From Acidobacteriota bacterium (GTDB taxonomy: Bacteria > Acidobacteriota > Terriglobia > Terriglobales > Acidobacteriaceae): DNA of 7,283 nucleotides. A program made the translations under genes and the position numbers. A model generated the notes under the pieces. It saw only the letters and a program-made list of their open reading frames with translations. It had not been told where the DNA came from and did not search any database. The stretch lies in assembly GCA_021819255.1 (NCBI GenBank), contig JAKART010000105.1, positions 1 through 7,283 of the forward strand, read 5' to 3'. Shown here piece after piece: positions 1 to 6,453 of the stretch; position 1 is the stretch's first letter; every line of letters begins with the position of its first letter.

Positions 1-1389
1 TACGACGGAAGGTATGGCAACAATGGCTGGCTGCAGGAACTGCCCAAGCAGGTCACCAGCCTCAGTTGGGACAACGCCGCTCTCATGAACCTGGATATGA
101 TGACCCGGTTGGGCATCGAGGAGAACGAGGCGATCCAGTTGAGCATCGGCGGACGCAGCATCATCACCCCGGTGCTGATGTCGCCCGGCCATCCTGACCA
201 TGCGGTCACGGTGCATCTGGGGCTGGGGCGGCGCGCGGAGTGCGGCCGCGTCGGCGCCGGCGTCGGCTTCAACGCCTACCTCCTGCGTACCGTGGGTCAG
301 CCGCTGTCCGCCTCCGGCCTGAGCGTGGAGCGATCCAAGGGCATGTATGACCTGTGCGTCACCAAGGTGCACAACATCGAGCATCGCGGCCGCTACGCGC
401 AGCGCGACCTGCAGCGCACCGAACTGGACACCGAGGGTACGTACTCGCTGGCCGGCCATGAGGCTCTGGAACGCTCCATCATCCGCTACGCCACCTACGA
501 GGAGGCGCTCAAAAACCCGGACTACGCCCACCTGGGCACCAAAGACTCCGATCTTACCCTGGTGGACAAAGTCGGCTATAACCCTCAGGGAGAAGCCGTT
601 CCCCACGACGAAAGTTTCTGGCCCGACAACTGGCGCTACGACCACATCGAGGTGGTCGGCTTGAACGCCAAGGTGCTGCAGAACAAGTGGGCGATGGCCG
701 TGGACCTCAACTCCTGTGTAGGCTGCAACGCGTGCATCATGAGCTGTTACGCGGAGAACAACATTGCGGTGGTGGGACGCGAACAGGTGAAGATCGGGCG
801 CATCATGCAATGGATCCGCATCGATACCTACTTCGAAGGCGATCTGCATGCTCCCGCGGCGTACTTCCAGCCGATGTACTGCCAGCAGTGCGAGAGCGCC
901 GGCTGCGAACAGGTCTGTCCGGTGGGGGCCACCATCCACACCCCCGAAGGCCTCAATATGATGGTCTACAACCGCTGCGTCGGCACCCGCTACTGCTCCA
1001 ACAACTGTCCTTACAAGGTGCGCCGGTTCAACTTCCTGCTGTACTCGGACTATGACACCGAGAGCCTCAAGTTCATGCGCAATCCGGACGTCACCGTTCG
1101 GTCCCGCGGCATCATGGAAAAATGCAACTACTGCGTGCAGCGCATCGAGGCGGTCAAGATTGAGGCCGACAAGAACAACCGCGCCATCCGCGACGGAGAG
1201 ATTCTCACCGCCTGCCAGCAGGCTTGCCCCACCGACGCGCTGGTCTTCGGCAACCTGAACGATCCCACGTCCAAGGTGGTCCAGCGCAAGGCCACGGAAC
1301 GCGACTACCAGGTGCTGGCGGATCTGAACTACCGTCCTCGCACCACCTACACCGCAGGCGTCATCAACCCCAACCCGGAGCTTGCATAA
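1..1389 (+). CDS. actB: ActB, iron-sulfur subunit of Alternative Complex III (5'-truncated by window edge)
   Basis: This is the C-terminal 462 residues of ActB, the large periplasm-facing subunit that carries electrons from the quinol-oxidising membrane subunits toward the cytochromes. The frame is open from base 1, so the first Met at base 85 is internal and not a start. Residues 1 to about 215 are the end of the molybdopterin-oxidoreductase-like domain, which in known ACIII holds no molybdenum cofactor. The rest is a DmsB/NrfC-like ferredoxin domain. Its cysteines are C239/242/245/249 (CxxCxxCxxxC), C294/297/302/306, C326/332/336, C375/378 and C405/409. These 15 cysteines fit three [4Fe-4S] and one [3Fe-4S] cluster, as known for ActB. 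Thr329 stands where a 4Fe site would have its second Cys (CVGTRYC). The stop codon lies 2 nt before actC. Residue numbers are for this fragment only. The identification is firm; the missing N-terminal part, with any Tat signal, lies left of the window. Confidence 0.95.
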   Translation, partial: YDGRYGNNGWLQELPKQVTSLSWDNAALMNLDMMTRLGIEENEAIQLSIGGRSIITPVLMSPGHPDHAVTVHLGLGRRAECGRVGAGVGFNAYLLRTVGQPLSASGLSVERSKGMYDLCVTKVHNIEHRGRYAQRDLQRTELDTEGTYSLAGHEALERSIIRYATYEEALKNPDYAHLGTKDSDLTLVDKVGYNPQGEAVPHDESFWPDNWRYDHIEVVGLNAKVLQNKWAMAVDLNSCVGCNACIMSCYAENNIAVVGREQVKIGRIMQWIRIDTYFEGDLHAPAAYFQPMYCQQCESAGCEQVCPVGATIHTPEGLNMMVYNRCVGTRYCSNNCPYKVRRFNFLLYSDYDTESLKFMRNPDVTVRSRGIMEKCNYCVQRIEAVKIEADKNNRAIRDGEILTACQQACPTDALVFGNLNDPTSKVVQRKATERDYQVLADLNYRPRTTYTAGVINPNPELA

Positions 1390-1391
1390 CC

Positions 1392-2831
1392 ATGGCCACC
1401 CAAGGACCCATTCCGGAGATCGACGATCCCATGATTGACCCGCGTACCGGCGAGTACGCGGTCATCGCTCCCGGGCACACGTTCAAGAGCGTCACCCAGA
1501 AGGTCGCCGGCATCGTCCTCACCGACAACACGCCGCTGTCCTGGCTGGGAGGGCTTTTCCTCTCGGCGACGGTAGCCATGGGCGTGGTGGTCGCCGTCAC
1601 CTGGCTGGTGCTGAAGGGCGTAGGCATCTGGGGCATCACCATCCCCGGCGCCTGGGGCTTCGCCATCATCAACTTCGTCTGGTGGATCGGTATCGGCCAC
1701 GCGGGAACGCTGATCTCGGCTATCCTGCTGCTCTTCAAGCAGACCTGGCGCAACTCCATCAATCGGTTTGCGGAGGCGATGACCATCTTCGCGGTCTGCT
1801 GCGCGGCGATGTTTCCGCTGCTTCACGTCGGGCGTCCCTGGCTGGGTTACTGGCTGCTGCCCTATCCCAACTCGATGAACGTCTGGCCGCAGTTCCGCAG
1901 CCCGCTGGCCTGGGACGTCTTCGCGGTCTCCACCTACGCCACCATCTCGATCGTCTTCTGGTACATGGGGATGATCCCGGACTTCGGCACCCTGCGCGAC
2001 CGGGCCAAGAGTCCCTTGGCCAAGTACGTCTACGGCATGCTGGCGGTGGGCTGGAGAGGCTCCACGCGCCACTGGATCCGGTATGAGTCGGCTTCGCTGC
2101 TGCTGGCCGGGTTGAGCACCCCTCTGGTGCTCTCCGTACACACCACCATCAGCTTTGACTTTGCGGTGGCGGCCATGGCGGGCTGGCACACCACCATCTT
2201 TCCGCCTTATTTCGTCGCCGGCGCGGTCTACTCCGGCTTTGCCATGGTGCTGACGCTGGCGATTCCGATCCGCAAGTTTTATCACCTGGAGGATCTGGTC
2301 ACTCTGCGCCACCTGGACAACATGGCCAAGGTGATGCTGGCCACCGGCTCCATCGTGGGCTACGGCTACGGCATGGAGGTCTTCATGAGCTGGTACTCGG
2401 CCAGCCACTGGGAGTACTTCATGATGTGGAACCGCATGTTCGGTCCCATGGGGTGGGCTTACTGGGTGCTGATTCTGACCAACCTGGCGATTCCGCTCAC
2501 GACGCTTTGGAGCCGCAAGCTGCGGGTCAACGCCGCCTATCTGTTCTTCCTGTCTTTTGTGGTGAATATCGGCATGTGGTTTGAGCGCTTCGTCATTGTC
2601 GTCACCAGCCTGTACCGGGATTACCTGCCGTCCAGTTGGGGCACCTACCGGGCCACCAAGTGGGATTACATGCTCTTCATTGGAACCTGGGGCCTGTTCA
2701 GCACGCTCTTCCTTCTGTTTGCGCGCTTTGCCCCGATGATTCCCATGTCGGAGCTGCGCACCATGCTTCCCCAAGCCAAGATCGGTAAAGGTGGAGAAGA
2801 TGCCAAAGCCGTTGTTCGGGAGGCGATCTGA
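1392..2831 (+). CDS. actC: ActC, NrfD/PsrC-family quinol-site membrane subunit of Alternative Complex III
   Basis: A 479-residue integral membrane protein of the NrfD/PsrC family, one of the two ACIII subunits with a quinol-binding fold. About ten hydrophobic helices are visible, roughly at 49-75, 87-115, 130-148, 176-195, 236-258, 267-292, 312-333, 352-373, 380-405 and 426-446. Family-like motifs are WWIGIGHAGT (97-106), HVGRPW (145-150), SVHTTISFDFA (248-258), GWHTTIFPPYF (264-274) and NIGMWFERF (392-400). His103, His145, His250 and His266 in these motifs are candidates for quinol or proton handling, by analogy only. The ATG at 1392 is chosen because GGAG (1377-1380) sits 11 nt upstream and the gene starts 2 nt after the actB stop. 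Extending the frame upstream to 1224 gives an Arg/His-rich sequence that overlaps actB and is a shadow. The hydrophilic N-terminus (1-45) and the short charged C-terminal tail are normal for ActC. Confidence 0.95.
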   Translation: MATQGPIPEIDDPMIDPRTGEYAVIAPGHTFKSVTQKVAGIVLTDNTPLSWLGGLFLSATVAMGVVVAVTWLVLKGVGIWGITIPGAWGFAIINFVWWIGIGHAGTLISAILLLFKQTWRNSINRFAEAMTIFAVCCAAMFPLLHVGRPWLGYWLLPYPNSMNVWPQFRSPLAWDVFAVSTYATISIVFWYMGMIPDFGTLRDRAKSPLAKYVYGMLAVGWRGSTRHWIRYESASLLLAGLSTPLVLSVHTTISFDFAVAAMAGWHTTIFPPYFVAGAVYSGFAMVLTLAIPIRKFYHLEDLVTLRHLDNMAKVMLATGSIVGYGYGMEVFMSWYSASHWEYFMMWNRMFGPMGWAYWVLILTNLAIPLTTLWSRKLRVNAAYLFFLSFVVNIGMWFERFVIVVTSLYRDYLPSSWGTYRATKWDYMLFIGTWGLFSTLFLLFARFAPMIPMSELRTMLPQAKIGKGGEDAKAVVREAI

Positions 2832-3373
2832 TGCCGCCGCGTGAAGGAGTCTACGGTCTGCTGGCCGAGTTCAACACTCCCGGCGAACTGGTGCAGGCCA
2901 CCAAGCTGGCCTATGGCGCCGGGTATCGCCGGATGGAGAGTTACACCCCGTACCCTGTGGAAGAGGCAGCGGAGGCGCTGCACTTCCACAAGACCAGAGT
3001 GCCTCTGATCTGCCTGCTGGGCGGCTTGATGGGCCTGACCACCGGAGCCCTGCTGGAGATCTGGATCAACGTCTGGGGATATCCGCTGAACCTGCGCGCC
3101 ATGCCCCTGTTTAGCTGGCCGGCCTTCGTGGTTCCCGCCTATGAGTGGACCATCCTGTTCGCCGGCCTCTCCACCTGCTTCGGCATGCTCGCGCTGAACG
3201 GGCTGCCGCAGCTTTACCATCCGCTGTTCAATGCGCCCAACTTCGCCGATGGCGCCTCCACGGACAAGTTCTTTCTTTGTCTGGAAGCCAACGATCCGAG
3301 GTTCGATCGGATCGAGACCCGGAAGCTGTTGGAGAGCTGCTCTCCGGTCTCGATCGTGGAGGTCCAGCACTAG
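2831..3373 (+). CDS. actD: ActD, DUF3341 two-helix membrane subunit of Alternative Complex III
   Basis: A 180-residue protein matching the ActD/DUF3341 family. A soluble N-terminal part opens with GVYGLLAEFNTPGEL and carries the family-like segment YTPYPVEEAAEAL (38-50). Two membrane spans follow, about 57-83 and 93-121, and then a soluble tail with LNGLPQLYHPLFN (122-134) and DKFFLCLEANDPRFD (145-159). ActD is a structural subunit with no cofactor and packs against ActC and ActF in the membrane. The ATG overlaps the actC stop by one base (TGATG). A strong ribosome-binding site, GGGAGG (2818-2823), lies 7 nt upstream, so start and translational coupling are clear. Its length is close to what is usual for the family. 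The last ~20 codons contain a long inverted repeat that may shape translation of the next gene (see 3310-3355). Confidence 0.93.
   Translation: MPPREGVYGLLAEFNTPGELVQATKLAYGAGYRRMESYTPYPVEEAAEALHFHKTRVPLICLLGGLMGLTTGALLEIWINVWGYPLNLRAMPLFSWPAFVVPAYEWTILFAGLSTCFGMLALNGLPQLYHPLFNAPNFADGASTDKFFLCLEANDPRFDRIETRKLLESCSPVSIVEVQH
3310..3355 (+). promoter_or_regulatory. Long imperfect hairpin at the 3' end of actD, just before the actE ribosome-binding site
   Basis: GATCGAGACC (3310-3319) pairs perfectly with GGTCTCGATC (3346-3355), 10 bp. After one bulged base (C3320), GGA (3321-3323) pairs with TCC (3343-3345). An inner AGCT/AGCT stem (3324-3327 with 3335-3338) closes a 7-nt loop, leaving 3339-3342 unpaired. 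The whole structure lies inside actD codons. It ends three bases before GGAGG (3358-3362), the only good ribosome-binding site for actE. No U-run follows, so it is not an intrinsic terminator. A role in setting actE translation or mRNA stability is inference. Coding constraint or chance could also produce it. Confidence 0.4.
3358..3362 (+). promoter_or_regulatory. Ribosome-binding site GGAGG deciding the actE start
   Basis: GGAGG lies 10 nt before the GTG at 3373, which overlaps the actD TAG stop by one base (TAGTG). It is 22 nt from the ATG at 3385 and 43 nt from the ATG at 3406, too far to serve either. This favours the GTG start for actE. It sits within the last codons of actD. Confidence 0.6.
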
Positions 3374-4227
3374 TGAGATACGCGATGCCAGATGCATGCG
3401 ATCGGATGAGGCTCCGCGCCGGAGCGGCCTCCCTGTTGGGGTCGGTCTCCCTGCTTCTGCTCTTCTCCGGCTGCCGCCAGGACATGCAGAACCAGCCCAA
3501 GTTCTTCCCCCAGCGGGGAACCACCTTCTACGCTTCGGGCCGCAGCGTCCGCCCGCAGGTGGAGCACACCGTGGCGCGCAACCAGATGGATGCGAATGCC
3601 TATTTCTACACCGGCATCGAGAATGGCAAGGAGGGCGATGGCCTGCCCATTCCGCTCAACGCGGCAACCCTGGAGCGGGGCCAGGAGCGCTACAACATCT
3701 ACTGCACCCCATGTCACTCCCGGGTGGGCAACGGCGAAGGAATGATTGTACAGCGCGGCTACCGGCCCGCCGGCAACTTCCACACCGAGCGTCTGCGCGA
3801 CGCGCCGCTGGGCCACTTCTTCACTGTGATGACCAACGGCTACGGCGCCATGCCGGACTACGCAGCACAGTTGACGCCTTCCGACCGTTGGGCGGTGGCG
3901 GCCTACATTCGCGCTCTGCAGTTAAGCCAGAACGCGACGCGCAATGACGTTCCGGCCGGCGTTCAGGTGGTAGACCTGCATGAGATCGCCCGTGACCTGG
4001 GCATGCCGGTCAGCTTCGCCGATCCCTGGACCTTGCCCTCCACCGCCGTCTATGGAACACCCAATGGCGCGGACAACGGCATCCCCGGCGTGCCGATGGG
4101 CACGCCGCCGGCCGGGGCGGCAGCTCATTATGGGCAAAAGGCAACGCAGAACTCCGGACAACGGGATTCGGGCGGCGAGCCAATCGCTCCGGTCTCCAAC
4201 GGCACACCCTTTGGCAAGCAGCCTTGA
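3373..4227 (+). CDS. actE: ActE, lipoprotein monoheme cytochrome c subunit of Alternative Complex III
   Basis: A 284-residue c-type cytochrome, counted from GTG 3373, that relays electrons from ActB/ActA toward the terminal oxidase on the outer face of the cytoplasmic membrane. The N-terminus has a basic region and a Leu-rich core ending in LLFSGC, a lipobox with Cys34 as the lipidated residue. This agrees with ActE being lipid-anchored in characterised ACIII. One haem site is present: CTPCH (Cys111, Cys114, His115), with Met160 in YGAMPDY the likely sixth ligand. The motifs NQPKFFP and TVARN before the haem are ActE-like. Residues from about 220 form a Gly/Pro/Ala/Asn-rich tail without haem motifs. 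The GTG is chosen for the GGAGG at 3358-3362 and the TAGTG overlap with actD. Alternatives are ATG 3385 (280 aa, only a weak upstream GTGAG) and ATG 3406 (273 aa), which would give a compact 22-residue lipoprotein signal but has no ribosome-binding site. Confidence 0.92.
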   Translation: MRYAMPDACDRMRLRAGAASLLGSVSLLLLFSGCRQDMQNQPKFFPQRGTTFYASGRSVRPQVEHTVARNQMDANAYFYTGIENGKEGDGLPIPLNAATLERGQERYNIYCTPCHSRVGNGEGMIVQRGYRPAGNFHTERLRDAPLGHFFTVMTNGYGAMPDYAAQLTPSDRWAVAAYIRALQLSQNATRNDVPAGVQVVDLHEIARDLGMPVSFADPWTLPSTAVYGTPNGADNGIPGVPMGTPPAGAAAHYGQKATQNSGQRDSGGEPIAPVSNGTPFGKQP

Positions 4228-4271
4228 TGCCGGGCTTGATGCCAGGCTTTATGCAGGACTTGATGCAGGGA
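4224..4271 (+). repeat. Four-copy 12-bp tandem repeat spanning the actE stop codon
   Basis: Four adjacent 12-base units are visible: TTGATGCCGGGC (4224-4235), TTGATGCCAGGC (4236-4247), TTTATGCAGGAC (4248-4259) and TTGATGCAGGGA (4260-4271). The actE TGA (4225-4227) is part of the first unit, and units 2 and 4 carry the same TGA in the same frame. Unit 3 has TTA there instead. The unit length is a multiple of three, so every frame keeps a four-residue periodicity; one frame reads LDAG/LDAR/LYAG/LDAG and another MPGL/MPGF/MQDL/MQGW. It looks like a small slippage or duplication array at the gene end. Function, if any, is unknown. Confidence 0.75.
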
Positions 4272-4330
4272 TGGAAGCGCAACGATTCATCAACGGGATT
4301 TGCGACTAAAGCACTGAAGGCGACAGAAGC
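4228..4330 (+). other. actE-actF intergenic spacer
   Basis: This 103-nt spacer is the largest gap in the cluster. Its first 44 bases are the rest of the 12-bp tandem repeat. The remainder (4272-4330) has no clear terminator hairpin with a U-run and no convincing -35/-10 pair. It ends with GAAGG (4316-4320), a modest ribosome-binding site 10 nt before the actF ATG. I see no RNA gene in it. Confidence 0.5.
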
Positions 4331-5671
4331 ATGGAAATGGCAAACGAACATCACGGAGCGGATCTCACCCTGGGGCATGCGCTCCACGCAACGCGGGTGC
4401 TGCCCAGCGTCCTGACGGCTCCGCAGGTGGTCTCCACCTGGCGCACGCGCGCGGCGGCGGTAGCAGTGGTCTTCGGCCTGTTCTCGCTGGTCTTCCTGTT
4501 TGTTCCGCTGGGCAAAGAGCACCTGCTGCGCGCTTATCTGATGGGCTACATGACCTGCTTCAACTTTGTCGGTGGGGCCCTGGCGTTTCTGATGGTGCAG
4601 TATGTCTCGGGCGGCAAGTGGGGACAGATTCTGCGCCGGCCACTGGAGGCGATGACCCGGACCATCTGGGTTCTGATTCTGATGCTCGTGCCCATCCTCC
4701 TGCTGATGAAGCACCTTTATCAGTGGGCCGCCTTCCCGGACGCCATCTCCAAGCTGCGGGCCTACCAGCACGGCTTGATGACCCAGGAACAGCAGTTGAC
4801 GGCCACCTCCAAGCAGACCATGCTCAACCCCTCCTCTGCCTGGATCCAGGCCGCCATCGTGCTTGGCATCATGGCGCTGGTGATCACCCTGCTGAACCGC
4901 TGGAGCCTGCAGCGGGACAACGATCCAGAGGCCGGCAAGCAGGCGAGCTTCGACCGCTGGCGGGTGAAGTTCGAAAATCTCTCCGGCCCCATGATTCTGC
5001 TCTATGTGGTGCTGATGACCGACTTCGTGATTGTCTTCGTCAAGTCGCTGGACGTCACCTGGTACTCCACGGTCTATGGGTTGCAGTTCCTGGTGGCGCA
5101 GGGTTACGCCGTGCTGGCGCTGGGCATCCTGACGCTGATCCTGCTCTCGCGCTATGAGCCCATCAAGACCATGTTCCGCACCACCGAACAGCATGACCTC
5201 GGCAAGCTGGCCTTCGCCTTCGTGATGCTGAATATCTATCTCTGCTTCGCCGAGTTCCTCATCATCTGGTCCGGCAATGTGCCGGACGAGATTCCCTGGT
5301 ATTTACACCGCATTCGTGGAGGCTGGTGGGTCATCTGCTCGCTGGATGTGATCTGTCACTGGGTGATTCCGTTCTGCATCCTGCTTTCACGAGATATCAA
5401 ACGGTCCAAAGCCAAGATGATCTGGGTCTGCGTCTTCATGCTGCTGGCGCGCCTGATCGACATGTTCTGGCTGATCGAGCCGAACTTTTCCGACGCAGCC
5501 GGCAATCTGCATCTGAGCGGCAACATCGGCATTCTGGCCTATGTGACCGTCCCCATCGCGGTGGTCGCCTTCTGGATGTTCTTTTACCTGAACGAGCTTG
5601 CCAAGCGGCCCTTGATCAACGTCAACGATCCGCACACAGAAGAGTTATTGGAGCCTGAACATGCACACTGA
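4331..5671 (+). CDS. actF: ActF, second NrfD-like membrane subunit of Alternative Complex III
   Basis: A 446-residue integral membrane protein, the ActF subunit and a distant paralogue of ActC with the same ten-helix fold. Hydrophobic segments lie roughly at 41-60, 72-91, 111-130, 171-189, 219-239, 247-272, 292-312, 332-352, 363-382 and 402-420. Sequence features typical of ActF are MTDFVIVFVKSLDVTWYSTVYG split over 229-250, FAEFLIIWSGNVPDEIPWY (306-324) and MLLARLIDMFWLIEP (370-384). In ACIII it lies beside ActC in the membrane and may contribute to quinol binding or proton transfer; which of the two does so is not settled by this sequence. The start at ATG 4331 has GAAGG 10 nt upstream. A second ATG two codons later (4337) is an almost equivalent choice. 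The 3' end overlaps the next gene by 11 nt, indicating coupling. The polar N-terminal 40 residues with several His are cytoplasmic or linker sequence. Confidence 0.94.
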   Translation: MEMANEHHGADLTLGHALHATRVLPSVLTAPQVVSTWRTRAAAVAVVFGLFSLVFLFVPLGKEHLLRAYLMGYMTCFNFVGGALAFLMVQYVSGGKWGQILRRPLEAMTRTIWVLILMLVPILLLMKHLYQWAAFPDAISKLRAYQHGLMTQEQQLTATSKQTMLNPSSAWIQAAIVLGIMALVITLLNRWSLQRDNDPEAGKQASFDRWRVKFENLSGPMILLYVVLMTDFVIVFVKSLDVTWYSTVYGLQFLVAQGYAVLALGILTLILLSRYEPIKTMFRTTEQHDLGKLAFAFVMLNIYLCFAEFLIIWSGNVPDEIPWYLHRIRGGWWVICSLDVICHWVIPFCILLSRDIKRSKAKMIWVCVFMLLARLIDMFWLIEPNFSDAAGNLHLSGNIGILAYVTVPIAVVAFWMFFYLNELAKRPLINVNDPHTEELLEPEHAH

Positions 5672-6374
5672 GGGACACAACAGCTCGTCAGGCGCCCAGG
5701 CGGGCGGAGCCCAACACACCGGCGGCGAAGCGGCTCACCTGCGTGGGGTTGAGGGTCCGGGTTACGAGACGGAGGACATCAGCGTCGGCGGCGTGGTGAC
5801 CTTTCTCGCCGGCCTCTCGGGGTTTATCACCATCTTCTTCTTCTTTTGTTTTGCGCTGGGCAAGGTGATCAACTACGCTCTGATCAAGCACGACGGTCCG
5901 GCGGATAAATGGCACACCACCTTGACCCTGGGCGCAACGCCGCACGGCGGCAAGCTGCAGGACCTGACCCCCAGCCCCACCCTGGAACAACGCCAGTTGG
6001 CCGAGATGACCAAGGCGTTTGCCACCCCGCGGCTGCTGATCGACGACGGCAACCAGGCGGTAGCCGATATGCATGCCCGCGAGGATCTGCTGCTGAACTA
6101 CTACAGCACCTCCTCCGATCTCCCGCAGGGGACCATTCGCATTCCCATCCGGCGGGCCATGGAGTTGATCATCCAGCGCGGTTTGCCGCAGGCGCCCGCA
6201 TTCGCGCAGCCCCAGACGCTGATGGCCGGTGAGACCAAGCCGGTGGTCACCGCTCCCCTGACCAATGGATTTGCCCGGACAGGATTTGAGCAGCAGGCGA
6301 TCCAGGCTCGAGAGCAGCAGAACGAGTACCGCTCCGCCATGCAGAACGAAGAGGCCAGAGCCGACCAGCCATAA
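5661..6374 (+). CDS. Single-span membrane protein of unknown function in the ACIII/oxidase cluster
   Basis: A 237-residue protein with a polar, Gly/His-rich N-terminus (1-40), one strong hydrophobic helix (about 43-71, with a run FFFFCFALGKV) and a long soluble C-terminal part. The most conserved-looking segment is about 134-175: VADMHAREDLLLNYYSTSS, then GTIRIPIRRAMELIIQRGLP. I recall similar blocks (reD..L..Y, IRIPI.RAM.l....GLP) in short membrane proteins encoded beside ACIII or cytochrome c oxidase genes in Acidobacteria and related phyla, but cannot search for this. There is no haem, Fe-S or copper motif. It could be an accessory ACIII subunit comparable in position to ActG of other clusters, or an oxidase assembly factor; neither is proven. 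Start: ATG 5661 with GGAG (5650-5653) 7 nt upstream, overlapping the actF end by 11 nt. The tail from about 205 (QQAIQAREQQNEYR) is Gln/Glu/Arg-rich and may be helical. Confidence 0.85.
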   Translation: MHTEGHNSSSGAQAGGAQHTGGEAAHLRGVEGPGYETEDISVGGVVTFLAGLSGFITIFFFFCFALGKVINYALIKHDGPADKWHTTLTLGATPHGGKLQDLTPSPTLEQRQLAEMTKAFATPRLLIDDGNQAVADMHAREDLLLNYYSTSSDLPQGTIRIPIRRAMELIIQRGLPQAPAFAQPQTLMAGETKPVVTAPLTNGFARTGFEQQAIQAREQQNEYRSAMQNEEARADQP

Positions 6375-6386
6375 AAAGCCGTCTTT

Positions 6387-6406
6387 CCGGGGATGCCAAG
6401 CCCCGG
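6387..6406. other. Small GC-rich hairpin before the SCO gene
   Basis: CCGGGG (6387-6392) and CCCCGG (6401-6406) form a perfect 6-bp stem with an 8-nt loop (ATGCCAAG), 13 nt after the preceding stop codon. On the + strand no T-run follows, so it is not a standard intrinsic terminator. It could pause or protect the transcript and lower SCO output relative to the ACIII genes. On the - strand a five-T run (complement of 6373-6377) lies about 9 nt beyond the stem, too far for a convincing terminator. Confidence 0.35.
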
Positions 6407-6438
6407 CGGGAAGAGGCGGACCCGAGATTCCTCCGACC

Positions 6439-6442
6439 GGAG
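6439..6442 (+). promoter_or_regulatory. Ribosome-binding site GGAG deciding the SCO start
   Basis: GGAG lies 11 nt before GTG 6454, the only good start codon that leaves a full signal peptide in the SCO frame. The next in-frame ATG (6649) would remove the signal peptide. A second purine stretch, GGAAGA (6448-6453), touches the GTG and is too close to serve. Confidence 0.5.
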
Positions 6443-6453
6443 AAGTTGGAAGA

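Noticed and set aside
1224..1391. Upstream extension of actC
   Set aside because: It lies within actB in another frame, encodes Arg/His-rich sequence unlike ActC N-termini, and ATG 1392 has a good GGAG.
1347..2774. A 475-codon open frame on the - strand, antisense to actC
   Set aside because: Its product is rich in Gln, His, Gly, Arg and Asp with no recognisable fold. That is expected from reading a GC-rich membrane-protein gene backward. The + strand protein is a clear ActC, so this is a shadow.
4272..4330. Internal promoter before actF
   Set aside because: TTGATG at 4260 could be read as a -35 box, but no -10 box with proper spacing follows. I would not call it without transcript data.
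4227..4415. Possible small gene starting at the TGATG overlap of the actE stop (MPGLMPGFMQDLMQGW...)
   Set aside because: It has no ribosome-binding site, the periodic start is the tandem repeat, and the rest overlaps the actF start in a different frame with an unremarkable sequence.
4010..5194. A 394-codon open frame on the - strand, antisense to actE and actF
   Set aside because: It has shadow-like composition, spans two real genes and a spacer, and has no family resemblance. The low-complexity CIKPGIKPGIK-like part is just the 12-bp repeat read in reverse.
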